A stretch of DNA of 64,000 bases. It comes from CALBZH01 sp964538515 (lineage in GTDB: Bacteria > Desulfobacterota > Syntrophobacteria > Syntrophobacterales > Syntrophobacteraceae). Where the stretch lies: assembly GCA_964538515.1 (NCBI GenBank), contig CAZIEW010000009.1, positions 24,139 through 88,138 on the forward strand. Direction: 5' to 3'. This document shows positions 26,017-35,189 of this stretch, in pieces; positions within the stretch are counted from its first letter, which is position 1, and every line of letters starts with the position of its first letter. The notes below the pieces were generated by a model that saw only the letters and a list, made by a program, of their open reading frames with translations, was not told the DNA's origin and did not search any database. The position numbers were made by a program, and so were the translations under genes.

Positions 26017-26214
26017 ATGCCAAAGATCAAGACCAATCGCGCGGCAGCAAAGCGATTCAAGACCACGGGCACGGGCAAGTTCGTGCGCGCGCGGGCCAAC
26101 AAAAGCCACATCTTGACCAAGAAGCCTTCGAAGCGGACGCGTCGGTTGCGCCAAGGCACACTGGTGCACAGCACCAATGAAGGTGCACTGCGTCGCATGC
26201 TGCCGTATCTGTAG
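26017..26214 (+). CDS. rpmI: 50S ribosomal protein bL35
   Basis: 65-residue basic protein with the bL35 start MPKIKTNRAAAKRFKTTGTG and the ends LRQGTLVHSTNEGALRRMLPY. ATG at 26017 is chosen over ATG 26005 because GGAGGAG lies between them, well spaced for the second, and because family members begin MPKIKT. rplT follows after 66 bases. An internal promoter and long leader precede the gene. Confidence 0.96.
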   Translation: MPKIKTNRAAAKRFKTTGTGKFVRARANKSHILTKKPSKRTRRLRQGTLVHSTNEGALRRMLPYL

Positions 26215-26280
26215 GTGAACGGACAGTTGAGGTCGGGGCCTGCGGGCCCAACTTGTTGATTGGAATAGGAGAACAGTCCC

Positions 26281-26631
26281 ATGCGGGTTAAGAAGGCAGT
26301 CAAGTCGCGCCAGCGTCGCAAGAAGATCCTCGACCTGGCGAAGGGGTATCGGGGCGGAAGAAGAACGCTCCTGCGCAGCGCATCGGAAACGGTCGATCGC
26401 GCGCTGAAGTTTGCCTATCGGGATCGCAGGCGCAAGAAGCGCGAGTTCAGAACGCTTTGGATCATGCGCATCAACGCGGCCGCCCGAGAGAACGGCCTCA
26501 GCTACTCCCGCTTCATGAGCGGCCTGAAGAAGGCCAACATCGAGATGGATCGCAAGGTTCTTGCCGGCCTTGCGGTGGCCGATCCTGCGGCCTTTGCCCG
26601 GCTGGCTCAACTGGCCCAAGAGGCGGCGTGA
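26281..26631 (+). CDS. rplT: 50S ribosomal protein bL20
   Basis: 116 residues, strongly basic N-terminus (MRVKKAVKSRQRRKKILDLA) and the conserved core RNLWI-like REFRTLWIMRINAAARENGLSYSRFM. bL20 is needed for early 50S assembly and in several bacteria represses its own operon. AATAGGAGAACAGTCCC precedes the ATG. pheS begins within or immediately after the stop codon, implying translational coupling between ribosomal and synthetase genes. Confidence 0.97.
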   Translation: MRVKKAVKSRQRRKKILDLAKGYRGGRRTLLRSASETVDRALKFAYRDRRRKKREFRTLWIMRINAAARENGLSYSRFMSGLKKANIEMDRKVLAGLAVADPAAFARLAQLAQEAA

Positions 26632-26636
26632 CCGGA

Positions 26637-27647
26637 ATGGAGCAAAGAGTCCGTAGTCTCGTTGAGGCGGCCGAGGGCGCGATTGCCCAAGCCGGGACCG
26701 ACGCAAAGGCCCTCGATCGGATCCGGGTTCAGTACCTCGGCAGAAAGGGGGAGCTCGCCCAGCTCTTCAAGGAGTTGGGAAAGGTTGAAGAGGAAGAAAG
26801 ACGAGCCCTCGGCAAGCTCTTGAACGAGGCGAAGGCGGCACTGGAAGGCGCTCTCGAAGAGGCTGTGACTCGAGCCGCGACGGCGGAGCTGGAACAGCGG
26901 GAAGCCTTTGACGTCACGGTTCCCGGGCGCAAGCCCGTCAGAGGCCGCCTCCATCCCATCACGCAGACGGCGATGGAGATCTGCCGCATATTCAACTGGC
27001 TCGGATTCGAATCCGTCGAAGGCCCGGAAGTCGAGCTGGACTATTACAATTTCGAGGCTCTGAATATTCCGAAGGACCACCCGGCGCGGGACATGCAAGA
27101 CACCTTTTACGTGTCGGACGACGTGGTGCTGCGGACCCACACGTCACCGCTCCAGATCCGGACGATGGAAAGACGGCGTCCTCCCATTCGCGTTATCGCA
27201 CCGGGAAGGACCTACCGCTGCGACTCGGATGTTACCCACACACCCATGTTCCACCAGGTTGAGGGGCTCATGGTGGGAAGCAGCATCTCTTTTGGTGACC
27301 TCAAGGGCATTCTGACCACGTTTGTCCACCAAATGTTCGCCCCTGACATCGGGCTCCGCTTCAGGCCGAGCTTCTTCCCCTTCACGGAGCCCAGCGCGGA
27401 AGTGGACATTCAGTGCGTCATGTGTCGGGGAGAGGGCTGTCGGGTCTGCAAGCAGACGGGGTGGCTCGAGATTTTGGGGTCGGGCATGGTCGATCCCGAG
27501 GTCTTCAAGATGGTTGGATACGATCCCGAGGAAGTCACGGGATTTGCTTTTGGGATGGGAATCGAACGGATTGCCATGCTCAAATTCGGAATCGACGATT
27601 TACGCCTCTTCTTCGAAAACGACCTCCGGTTTTTGAGCCAATTCTAA
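26637..27647 (+). CDS. pheS: Phenylalanyl-tRNA synthetase, alpha subunit
   Basis: Catalytic class II subunit of the alpha2-beta2 PheRS. An N-terminal coiled-coil tRNA-binding arm (about 1-85) is followed by the core with HPARDMQDTFYV, LLRTHTS-like LRTHTSPLQIRTM, FRPSFFPFTEPSAEVDIQC and the terminal GFAFGMGIERIAMLKFGI. ATG 26637 gives 336 residues. GTG at 26628 overlaps the rplT stop (GTGA) with AAGAGG 4 bases upstream and is an equally possible start. pheT follows after about 190 bases. Confidence 0.95.
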   Translation: MEQRVRSLVEAAEGAIAQAGTDAKALDRIRVQYLGRKGELAQLFKELGKVEEEERRALGKLLNEAKAALEGALEEAVTRAATAELEQREAFDVTVPGRKPVRGRLHPITQTAMEICRIFNWLGFESVEGPEVELDYYNFEALNIPKDHPARDMQDTFYVSDDVVLRTHTSPLQIRTMERRRPPIRVIAPGRTYRCDSDVTHTPMFHQVEGLMVGSSISFGDLKGILTTFVHQMFAPDIGLRFRPSFFPFTEPSAEVDIQCVMCRGEGCRVCKQTGWLEILGSGMVDPEVFKMVGYDPEEVTGFAFGMGIERIAMLKFGIDDLRLFFENDLRFLSQF

Positions 27648-27835
27648 GCCGATTCACAGCCCGGGTGCTACCGCCGCGCTGTGGGTCAGCGCATCCATGT
27701 CCACAATCAGGAAAAATACCTTCTGCTCGGGCGAGGCGGCGTCGGTTCTTTCGGTCGTGGCCGCCCTGAACGCGACCCAGTACCGAGAGCCCGGCAGGCA
27801 CAGTGAGGCGCTTCACTTTCATAGGGGTTTGCAGC

Positions 27836-30241
27836 ATGATCATCAGCCTGGAATGGCTCCGCGACTACGTCGACATCCCGCTCGGCATTGAAGCACTGGC
27901 CGACCGCCTGACCATGGTCGGTCTTGAAGTGGAGGCGGTACATGGGCAGAGCGAAACCCTCAGCCACATTGTGACCGCTCGAGTCCAGTCTGTGCTGCCG
28001 CATCCCAATGCCGACAAGCTTCGGCTCTGTGAGGTCTGGGATGGCTCCACAACTCACCGGGTCGTTTGTGGAGCCCCCAACGTCGCAGAGGGCCAAGTGG
28101 CGCCCCTGGCGCTGCCGGGCGCCCAGCTTCCCAATGGGATGATCATCCAGAGGACTCAAATCCGCGGACAGGTATCCGAAGGAATGCTCTGCTCCCAAAA
28201 AGAGCTGGGGCTCGGGGACGATGCGAGTGGAATCTGGGTCCTGACACCCGACACTCCAATCGGAGCCCGGCTCTCCTCGGCTCTGGGTCTTGATGATGTC
28301 CGGATGGAGCTCGGCGTGACGCCGAACCGTGGAGACTGCCTCTGTCACATCGGCATCGCCCGGGAAGTCAGTGCCATCTGCGAGCGGCCCCTCCGGTATC
28401 CAGATTGCTCCCTGCTCGAAGCAGGACCCGCGGTCGGCTCCCTTGCCTCGGTCACGATCCGCGACCCCATTGGCTGCCCGAGATACTCAGCCCGAGTGAT
28501 CGAAGGGGTTCGCATTGGCCCGTCGCCGGATTGGCTGAAAAAGCGGCTGGAATCCGTCGGAGTCCGATCCATCAACAACATCGTCGATGTCACCAACTAT
28601 GTGATGATGGAACTGGGACAGCCTCTCCATGCATTCGACCACGACCTGCTCCGGGAGAACCGCATCGAGGTTCGCCGCGCCGTTGCGGGTGAGGAATTCA
28701 CGACACTGGATGGCGAGAAGCGCAAGCTCTTCGATGACACGCTCCTCATTTGCGATGGCGTCGGTCCCGTCGCGATCGCAGGCATCATGGGCGGTCTCGA
28801 TTCCGAAATCACGGAGCGTACGACTCGGGTTCTCATCGAGAGCGCCTACTTTGACCCCACGGGGATCAGGCGCAGCAGCAAGAAGCTTGGCCTTCGGAGC
28901 GAGTCGAGCTTCCGGTTCGAGCGGGGCATCGATTGTGATGGCACGCTTCGGGCCCTAGACCGTGCCGCGCAGCTCATGGCCCAAGTAGGTGGGGGAATCG
29001 TCGCGGAAGGCAGAATTGACGTCTATCCTCGCCCGCACCACCCCCCGCGCCTCACGCTCCGGGTCGACCGAGCGAATCGCTTCTTGGGCACGAGCCTCAC
29101 CGGCGATCAAATGGCAGCGGCTCTCCGGTCGATCCAGATCGAGGTCATGAGTGTTGATAACCATAGCGTGACCGTCGTAGCGCCTTCTTTTCGTCCCGAT
29201 CTCACCCGTGAAGTGGACTTGCAGGAGGAGATCGCGCGTCTCGTCGGCTATGACCGGATTCCGGTGACGCTTCCACTGAGCAGCCTGGACTCGTCGCCCC
29301 AAGATCCTTACCAGCGCGCCCGCCAAACGGTCAAAGACCTCCTGCAGGCCCTTGGGCTGAGCGAAGTTATCAATTACTCTTTCATCGGCGAGCAGAGCAT
29401 CAGAAAGCTCAACCTCAATGCGGAAGACCCGAGGCTACACCCCGTTCGGGTGCGCAATCCGCTGAGCGAGGAGCAGGCAGTGATGCGCACCACCTTGATC
29501 CCTGGGATTTTGCAGACGGCTTGCCGCAACTTTGACCACCGCAATGATAACCTGAGGGTCTTCGAACTGAGCAAGATCTTTCTCCCGAAGCAGGGGGCTC
29601 CCTTGCCCGAAGAGCCCCATTGGCTTGCCGGCGCACTGACCGGTGCGCGTTTCCCCGATCCGTTGTACGGTCAGCCGGAAGAGGTCGATCTGACGGACAC
29701 CAAGGGCGTTGTGGAATCCGTTCTGGCATGCTTCCACCTTGACGACATCGTCTACCGGGCGAGCGACATTCCGCCTTACCTGGATCCCCGGCTTTCGGCA
29801 TCGGTGTTTTGCGGACAGCAGTGGCTTGGCGCCCTTGGACCCGTCCATCCTCAGGTGGCGGCCGCCTTTGACATGAAGCAGACTCCCTATCTGTTCGAGC
29901 TTGATTTTGATCGGCTTTTTGCTCTGCGAAAGCCTCACCCCATGTATCGCCCTCTCCCCAAGTACCCCGAAGTGGCCCGGGATATGGCGATTGTGGTGGA
30001 CGCGTCCGTCCCTGTCCTCGAGCCGCTGACGTTCATGAAGGAGCTTCGTGAGCCGCTATTGGAGCAAATCGAGGTTTTTGATATCTTTAGGCATGCAAGA
30101 CTCGGGCAGGACAAGAAGAGTCTCGGATACCGTCTCGTGTACCGGGCGGCAGATCGAAGCCTGACCGATGAAGAAGTGAACGCCCTTCACAGCCGACTGA
30201 CCGAGAGGGTTCTGGAAACCTTCCACGCAACACTGCGATGA
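27836..30241 (+). CDS. pheT: Phenylalanyl-tRNA synthetase, beta subunit
   Basis: 801 residues. Begins MIISLEWLRDYVDIPLG; an OB-fold tRNA-binding (EMAP-like) domain follows near residues 40-150, then VTPNRGDCL, the B3/B4 editing region (YVMMELGQPLHAFD), B5, and a C-terminal ferredoxin-fold anticodon-binding domain (FDIFRHARLGQDKKSLGYRLVY). ATG at 27836 has AGGGG 8 bases upstream; the frame opens earlier at GTG 27803, but family members start at MIIS or similar. It closes the thrS-pheT cluster; a PilZ-like gene starts 13 bases later. Confidence 0.96.
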   Translation: MIISLEWLRDYVDIPLGIEALADRLTMVGLEVEAVHGQSETLSHIVTARVQSVLPHPNADKLRLCEVWDGSTTHRVVCGAPNVAEGQVAPLALPGAQLPNGMIIQRTQIRGQVSEGMLCSQKELGLGDDASGIWVLTPDTPIGARLSSALGLDDVRMELGVTPNRGDCLCHIGIAREVSAICERPLRYPDCSLLEAGPAVGSLASVTIRDPIGCPRYSARVIEGVRIGPSPDWLKKRLESVGVRSINNIVDVTNYVMMELGQPLHAFDHDLLRENRIEVRRAVAGEEFTTLDGEKRKLFDDTLLICDGVGPVAIAGIMGGLDSEITERTTRVLIESAYFDPTGIRRSSKKLGLRSESSFRFERGIDCDGTLRALDRAAQLMAQVGGGIVAEGRIDVYPRPHHPPRLTLRVDRANRFLGTSLTGDQMAAALRSIQIEVMSVDNHSVTVVAPSFRPDLTREVDLQEEIARLVGYDRIPVTLPLSSLDSSPQDPYQRARQTVKDLLQALGLSEVINYSFIGEQSIRKLNLNAEDPRLHPVRVRNPLSEEQAVMRTTLIPGILQTACRNFDHRNDNLRVFELSKIFLPKQGAPLPEEPHWLAGALTGARFPDPLYGQPEEVDLTDTKGVVESVLACFHLDDIVYRASDIPPYLDPRLSASVFCGQQWLGALGPVHPQVAAAFDMKQTPYLFELDFDRLFALRKPHPMYRPLPKYPEVARDMAIVVDASVPVLEPLTFMKELREPLLEQIEVFDIFRHARLGQDKKSLGYRLVYRAADRSLTDEEVNALHSRLTERVLETFHATLR

Positions 30242-30254
30242 GGTAAATCGATCC

Positions 30255-30638
30255 ATGGCCGAGCCGGACAAAGAAGCATCGAAGGAAAAAGGGCCAGAGA
30301 AGGTGACTCCCTGTCAGGTCATCTTTTACGTCGGAGACCAGCCGGGACAGGGCTCGTCGTTGCACTTCAACGAGCGCGGCATGCTGGTTCAATGTGAAAA
30401 GCCTGCTGCGCTCAACCAGAAACTGCGGCTGATCCTGCGTTTTCCTGGACTCAGAAACGACATCGAGATTCAGGGGGAGGTCGTTTGGACCAACATCCAC
30501 GGATCCAACGACCCACTGTGCCCTCGGGGAATGGGAGTGAAGTTTCTGAACCTTGAGCGCGACACCGAACGACTGCTCACGGACCTGTCCGGGCAGTATG
30601 AAGCGCTCAGCAGCATCTTCAGCTGCTACTACAGCTAG
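30255..30638 (+). CDS. PilZ-like domain protein
   Basis: 127 residues with a beta-barrel PilZ-type pattern: VIFYV, a turn reading HFNERGMLVQCE that corresponds to the [DN]xSxxG loop, LRLILRFPG, IEIQGEVVW and the closing GMGVKFLNL. The arginine pair (RxxxR) that binds cyclic di-GMP in canonical PilZ domains is not visible before the first strand, and the loop has FNERG instead of DxSxxG, so nucleotide binding is doubtful. It resembles the single-domain PilZ proteins common in Deltaproteobacteria. The gene follows pheT by 13 bases and may share its transcript. Confidence 0.72.
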   Translation: MAEPDKEASKEKGPEKVTPCQVIFYVGDQPGQGSSLHFNERGMLVQCEKPAALNQKLRLILRFPGLRNDIEIQGEVVWTNIHGSNDPLCPRGMGVKFLNLERDTERLLTDLSGQYEALSSIFSCYYS

Positions 30639-30792
30639 CGGGACGAAGCCCTTCCCGAGCACGACCAGCGTCACTCAGGATCGCTTCCGAACAGGTTCCG
30701 CAGCCACAGGTGAGGACGCGCGCGGAGCCCGTTTACGAAGAGCGATGGACCGCGATTCATCCTGAGCCCAGGCGCGCAGCAGGGGGACTTGT

Positions 30793-31344
30793 TTGCAGGC
30801 ACTAGAAACAGCTTTGGTTGCTGCCGCTCTAGGGTGTGATGCGTTTGCGGTGGGCATGGGCGTCGGAACAAGGTTCTGCAGTCCACGCCAGGTATTTCGC
30901 CTTTCCTTTCATTTCGGCCTATTCCAGTTCATCATGCCTCTCCTGGGATGGCTCATCGGGCAAAATGCCGTCGGTTTCGTGCGACAGGGAGGCCCATGGA
31001 TTGCCTTTGCACTTCTTTCCTTTATCGGCGGCAAGATGGCCTACGAGAGCTTCCAAACCGACGAGGAGCGGCATGAGGAGGCTTGCCCCGATCCCACTCG
31101 CGGCATGAGCCTCGTAGCCCTCTCGGTGGCCACTAGTCTTGATGCGCTGGGCGTCGGCTTCAGCATCGGCATCTTGGGCCACAGCCTGCTTGTCTCGGCC
31201 ATTTGGATTGGGGTCACCGCATGCGCCATGACGTGGTCGGCAATGAAGCTCGGGAACCGTCTTTCCGAGCGGTTCGGCAAGCGCATGGAAACGATCGGTG
31301 GGGTCATCCTCATCGTGATCGCCCTTAAGTTCTTACTCTCGTAA
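30793..31344 (+). CDS. mntP: MntP-family manganese efflux pump
   Basis: Inner-membrane Mn2+ exporter (former DUF204/YebN). The 183-residue protein has six hydrophobic segments in two repeats with the conserved acidic motifs GCDAFAVGMGVG near the start and ATSLDALGVGFSIG in the second half. TTG at 30793 is the start: GGGGG sits 6 bases upstream, and the next in-frame ATG would cut off the first repeat motif. purL follows 15 bases later. Confidence 0.87.
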   Translation: MQALETALVAAALGCDAFAVGMGVGTRFCSPRQVFRLSFHFGLFQFIMPLLGWLIGQNAVGFVRQGGPWIAFALLSFIGGKMAYESFQTDEERHEEACPDPTRGMSLVALSVATSLDALGVGFSIGILGHSLLVSAIWIGVTACAMTWSAMKLGNRLSERFGKRMETIGGVILIVIALKFLLS

Positions 31345-31359
31345 AACAAGAGACCGCCA

Positions 31360-34359
31360 ATGCCCAAAAGACTCGAAATCACCCTCAAGGATCACCTGTT
31401 CGATCCTGAAGGCGCCAGTCTCTGTCGCAAGATCGCCGACTATTTCGGCTGGCACGTCGGACGAGCCAGGGTCATCCATGTCTTGACCCTGGATGTGGCC
31501 CTGACAGACGAGGAAATGGAGACCGTCCGAAACGAGATTTTTACGAATCCCGTGACTCAGGTTTCAAGCTTCGAGCCTCTGGCCGAAGCGTTTGACTGGG
31601 CGGTGTGGGTCGGGTTCCGCCCCGGCGTGCGGGATACGGCCGGCAGCGTCGCCTTGGAAGCCATTTCAGACACCCTGGGAGCGCCTTTGCCGGAATCCGC
31701 GGCCGCGTATACGTCACGACTCTATCTTCTGAGCGACGCCGCCCTTGACCGCAGCCAAGCCGAAACCATTGCCAGGGAGCTCCTAGCCAACGACATCATT
31801 CAGCAATGGCGCGTGTACGAGGCGTCGCAATGGGACAGGAAGACGGGCATAGGCATCATTCTGCCGCGGGTGCATTTGGATCATTCCCCCGCTGTAGCCG
31901 AGATTCCAATCCCTTCCGACGAGGCGTTGGCGCTTTTGAGCCAAGAGCGCAACCTGGCACTCAATCCCAACGACATACCGGTCATTCGAGAATATTTCCT
32001 GCGCCCCGAGGTGCGAGAGGCCCGGAAGGCGGTGGGGCTCGACGCTCCGACCGATGTGGAGCTTGAAGCCATTTCCCAGGCGAGGAGCGACCACTGTAAT
32101 CACAACACCTTCCGGGGTAAGTTCCATTACCGGGACCTCATCACGGGTGAAGCGCAGACGATGAATAGTCTTTTCAAGACCTGCATCGAAGCCCCCACCC
32201 TTGAGATCCAACAAGAAAAAGACTGGGTGGTCTCCGTGCTCTGGGATAATGCCGGCGCGGCCCGATTTGACGAAAGCCATCACTACGCCATCACGGGTGA
32301 AACCCACAACAGTCCCTCCAACATGGAGGCCTACGGCGGTGCCTTGACGGGGATTGTCGGCATCTATCGGGACATCATGGGCACGGGTAAAGGCGGGCGA
32401 CTGGTTGCCGGGCTTTACGGCTACTGCGTCGGACCACGGGACTATGCCGGGCCTCTGAAGCCTCACCTTCACCCGCGTCGCCTGCTCGATGGTGTCGTCG
32501 AGGGCGTCAAGGACGGCGGCAACAAGCACGGCGTTCCAACCCCTTTCGGCAATCTTTATTTCCACCCGTCTTATCTGGGCAAATGCCTCGTGTTCGTCGC
32601 CTGTCTAGGCATCCTGCCCCGCGAGGTTCGAGGCGAGCCTGCCGAGAAGAAGTGCCCCCGGTCGGGAGACCTCATCGTCATGTGCGGTGGTCGGGTGGGC
32701 AAAGATGGGATTCACGGGGTGACGGCTTCGAGCGAGATTTACAGCGAGCACACGCCTGCCGGCCACGTCCAGATCGGTGACCCCTACACGCAGAAAAAGA
32801 TGCACGATTTTCTTTTGGAAGCACGCGATGAGGGGCTCATCACCTTCATCACCGACAACGGGGGCGGCGGTCTTTCCTCTTCCGTGGGGGAATCCGCTCA
32901 GTTCGCCGGCGGAGCGCTGGTGGATCTCGAAAAAGTGCCGCTGAAATACGAAGGCCTCGATGTTTGGGAAATCTGGGTTTCGGAATCTCAGGAGCGCATG
33001 ACCGTGGCTGTTCCGCCGGAATGCGAAGGCCGGTTCATGGAGCTTTCCCGAAGACACGAGGTCGAAAGCACCGTCATCGGCCTCTACGAAGCCACAGGGA
33101 AGCTCCACCTGCGCTACCGCGGTAAGACGGCCGCTTACCTTGACCTCAGCTTCTTTTCCGAAGACTTCCCCCAATGGGAGTTCGACGCGCACTGGATTCC
33201 GCCCGAATTGAGAGGGCTTCACGAGCCGGTCATGACCGAGCCCAAGGACTACCAAGGACTGTTGATCGAGCTTCTGGCGCAGCCCAACGTCTGTTCCCGG
33301 GAATGGATTCAGCGCCAGTACGACCACGAGGTTCAAGGCGGCAGCACGGTCAAGTTCATGACCGGACGCGAGCGCGACGTCCCCAACGATGCCGTGGTGC
33401 TTCGGCCTGTTCTGGAATCAAACCGGGGGCTTGCCGTCGCTCAAAGCCTCCTTCCGTCCTACTCGGAGATCGACACCTACGCCATGATGGCCGCGACCAT
33501 GGATGAGGCCGTTCGACGGCTGCTTGCGGTGGGAGCCACCCTCGACGAGATCGGAGGCGTCGACAACTTCTGCTGGCCCAGCATCCAATATGACCCGGTG
33601 AGCAATCCGGACGGGCGCTATAAAGCGGCACAGCTGGTGCGCGCCAACTGGGCACTGCGCGACATTTGCCGCGCCTATTCCATCCCGCTTCTGTCCGGAA
33701 AGGACAGCATGTACGTGGATGGTCATCTCGCCGGAAGATTCGGGGAGCGTCACAAGGTGTCCGGCCTGCCGACGATGCAATTCACGGCGACCGGCATTGT
33801 GCCAATGATTCGCAAAAGCCTGACCATGGAGCCCAAGATGGCGGGCGACCTCTTGTACGTTCTCGGGACCACGGCGAATGAGCTGGGGGGATCCGAGTAT
33901 TACGACCTTTTCGGACATGTGGGACTCAATGCTCCCAAGCTGGACACGGAGGCTGCCCTTAGCTTGTACAGAAGGGTCGAGCAGGCCATCGACGCGGAGC
34001 TCATGGCTTCGTGCCACGGGATCTACCGTGGCGGCATTGCGACCCACGCAGCCCTGATGGCGTTTGGCGGTCTTCTCGGCATTCGCCTGGAATTGGGACG
34101 CGTACCGATGGCGGGTCCGCTCCGTGACGATCAGATTCTGTTCAGCGAATCCTGTGCCCGGTTCCTGGTCACCGTGGCCGCGGACAAGCGGGAGGATTTC
34201 GAGCGGCTTTTCGAGGGACTTCCGTGCGCTCACGTCGGAGAGATCGTATCGGAGCCCAGTCTGACGATCGTTGGCCAAGCCGGAAGCACGCTCGTCCACG
34301 CGTCGATTGCCTCCCTGAAAGCCATCTGGAAACAGGGGACCGTGCCACCGGGTCTCTAA
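31360..34359 (+). CDS. purL: Phosphoribosylformylglycinamidine synthase, large subunit with PurS-like N-terminus
   Basis: ATP-dependent step four of purine synthesis (FGAR to FGAM). The 999-residue protein is longer than the small PurL type: residues 1-150 contain two PurS-like alpha/beta repeats (first LKDHLFDPEGASLCRKIADY, second VGFRPGVRDTAGSVALEAIS). The PurL core follows with SQARSDHCNHNTFRGK, GETHNSPSNMEAYGGA, the glycine-rich ITDNGGGGLSSSVGE and PLLSGKDSMYVDG. No glutaminase domain is fused; it is supplied by purQ, 20 bases downstream. A fused PurS-PurL with separate PurQ is an alternative to the three-protein complex. purL, purQ and purN form one operon. Confidence 0.92.
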   Translation: MPKRLEITLKDHLFDPEGASLCRKIADYFGWHVGRARVIHVLTLDVALTDEEMETVRNEIFTNPVTQVSSFEPLAEAFDWAVWVGFRPGVRDTAGSVALEAISDTLGAPLPESAAAYTSRLYLLSDAALDRSQAETIARELLANDIIQQWRVYEASQWDRKTGIGIILPRVHLDHSPAVAEIPIPSDEALALLSQERNLALNPNDIPVIREYFLRPEVREARKAVGLDAPTDVELEAISQARSDHCNHNTFRGKFHYRDLITGEAQTMNSLFKTCIEAPTLEIQQEKDWVVSVLWDNAGAARFDESHHYAITGETHNSPSNMEAYGGALTGIVGIYRDIMGTGKGGRLVAGLYGYCVGPRDYAGPLKPHLHPRRLLDGVVEGVKDGGNKHGVPTPFGNLYFHPSYLGKCLVFVACLGILPREVRGEPAEKKCPRSGDLIVMCGGRVGKDGIHGVTASSEIYSEHTPAGHVQIGDPYTQKKMHDFLLEARDEGLITFITDNGGGGLSSSVGESAQFAGGALVDLEKVPLKYEGLDVWEIWVSESQERMTVAVPPECEGRFMELSRRHEVESTVIGLYEATGKLHLRYRGKTAAYLDLSFFSEDFPQWEFDAHWIPPELRGLHEPVMTEPKDYQGLLIELLAQPNVCSREWIQRQYDHEVQGGSTVKFMTGRERDVPNDAVVLRPVLESNRGLAVAQSLLPSYSEIDTYAMMAATMDEAVRRLLAVGATLDEIGGVDNFCWPSIQYDPVSNPDGRYKAAQLVRANWALRDICRAYSIPLLSGKDSMYVDGHLAGRFGERHKVSGLPTMQFTATGIVPMIRKSLTMEPKMAGDLLYVLGTTANELGGSEYYDLFGHVGLNAPKLDTEAALSLYRRVEQAIDAELMASCHGIYRGGIATHAALMAFGGLLGIRLELGRVPMAGPLRDDQILFSESCARFLVTVAADKREDFERLFEGLPCAHVGEIVSEPSLTIVGQAGSTLVHASIASLKAIWKQGTVPPGL

Positions 34360-34379
34360 CAGGTATCGTGGAGTTAGCC

Positions 34380-35189
34380 ATGGCTAAGGTCAGAGCGTTG
34401 GTTCTGACAGGTTTCGGTTTGAACTGTGATCTGGAGACTGCTCACTGTCTTGACAGAGCAGGGGCGCAAGCGGACCGAGTGCATCTCAACGGTCTCCTAA
34501 GGGGAGAGGTCTCTCTCCGAGATTTCCAGATATTCGTGGTCGGAGGCGGTTTTTCCTGGGGGGACGATCACGGGGCGGGCGTGATCATGGCCATGCGGAT
34601 CAAGCACCGCTTGAAGGACGACCTCCTCAATCTCGTGCACAAAGGTGGCCTTGTACTCGGAATCTGCAATGGGTTTCAGGTGCTGGTCAACCTGGGGATT
34701 CTCCCCGGCTTCGATCCAGGAGAGCTCAAGAGGGAAGTGGCGCTGATCCACAATGACTGTGGCTCCTTCCGGGACCAGTGGGTGCATCTGACCGTGGAGG
34801 CAGCCTCACCCTGCGTCTTTACTCGCGAAATCAGGATGTTAGAGTTGCCTATTCGACACGGTGAAGGCAAATTCTACGCCGAGCCCGAGACCTTCCGAAG
34901 GCTCATGGATAATCGACAAGTCGTGCTGCGTTACGCCGCACGGGACGGAAGCCGGGCCGATGGCCAGTTCCCTTGGAACCCGAACGGTTCTCTGGATGAC
35001 GTGGCGGGAATCTGTGATCCAACCGGCCGGGTCTTTGGCCTGATGCCCCATCCCGAAGCCTACAACCACTGGACGAACCATCCGGATTGGACCCTTCAAA
35101 AGGAAATCCTCCGGCGTCAGGGACGCCCGTGTCCCGAGGAGGGTCTGGGGATGCTGCTCTTTCATAACGCGGTACGTCACTTCAGCTGA
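34380..35189 (+). CDS. purQ: Phosphoribosylformylglycinamidine synthase, glutaminase subunit
   Basis: Class I glutamine amidotransferase that supplies ammonia to PurL. The triad is visible: C96 in LGICNGFQVL, H224 and E226 in LMPHPEAYNH. An early GFGLNCDLET segment and GGGFSWGDDHGAG are typical. The 269-residue length is nearer the long PurQ type. ATG at 34380 is preceded by GGAG at good distance; the open frame extends back into purL without support. The stop overlaps the purN start (TGATG). Confidence 0.94.
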   Translation: MAKVRALVLTGFGLNCDLETAHCLDRAGAQADRVHLNGLLRGEVSLRDFQIFVVGGGFSWGDDHGAGVIMAMRIKHRLKDDLLNLVHKGGLVLGICNGFQVLVNLGILPGFDPGELKREVALIHNDCGSFRDQWVHLTVEAASPCVFTREIRMLELPIRHGEGKFYAEPETFRRLMDNRQVVLRYAARDGSRADGQFPWNPNGSLDDVAGICDPTGRVFGLMPHPEAYNHWTNHPDWTLQKEILRRQGRPCPEEGLGMLLFHNAVRHFS

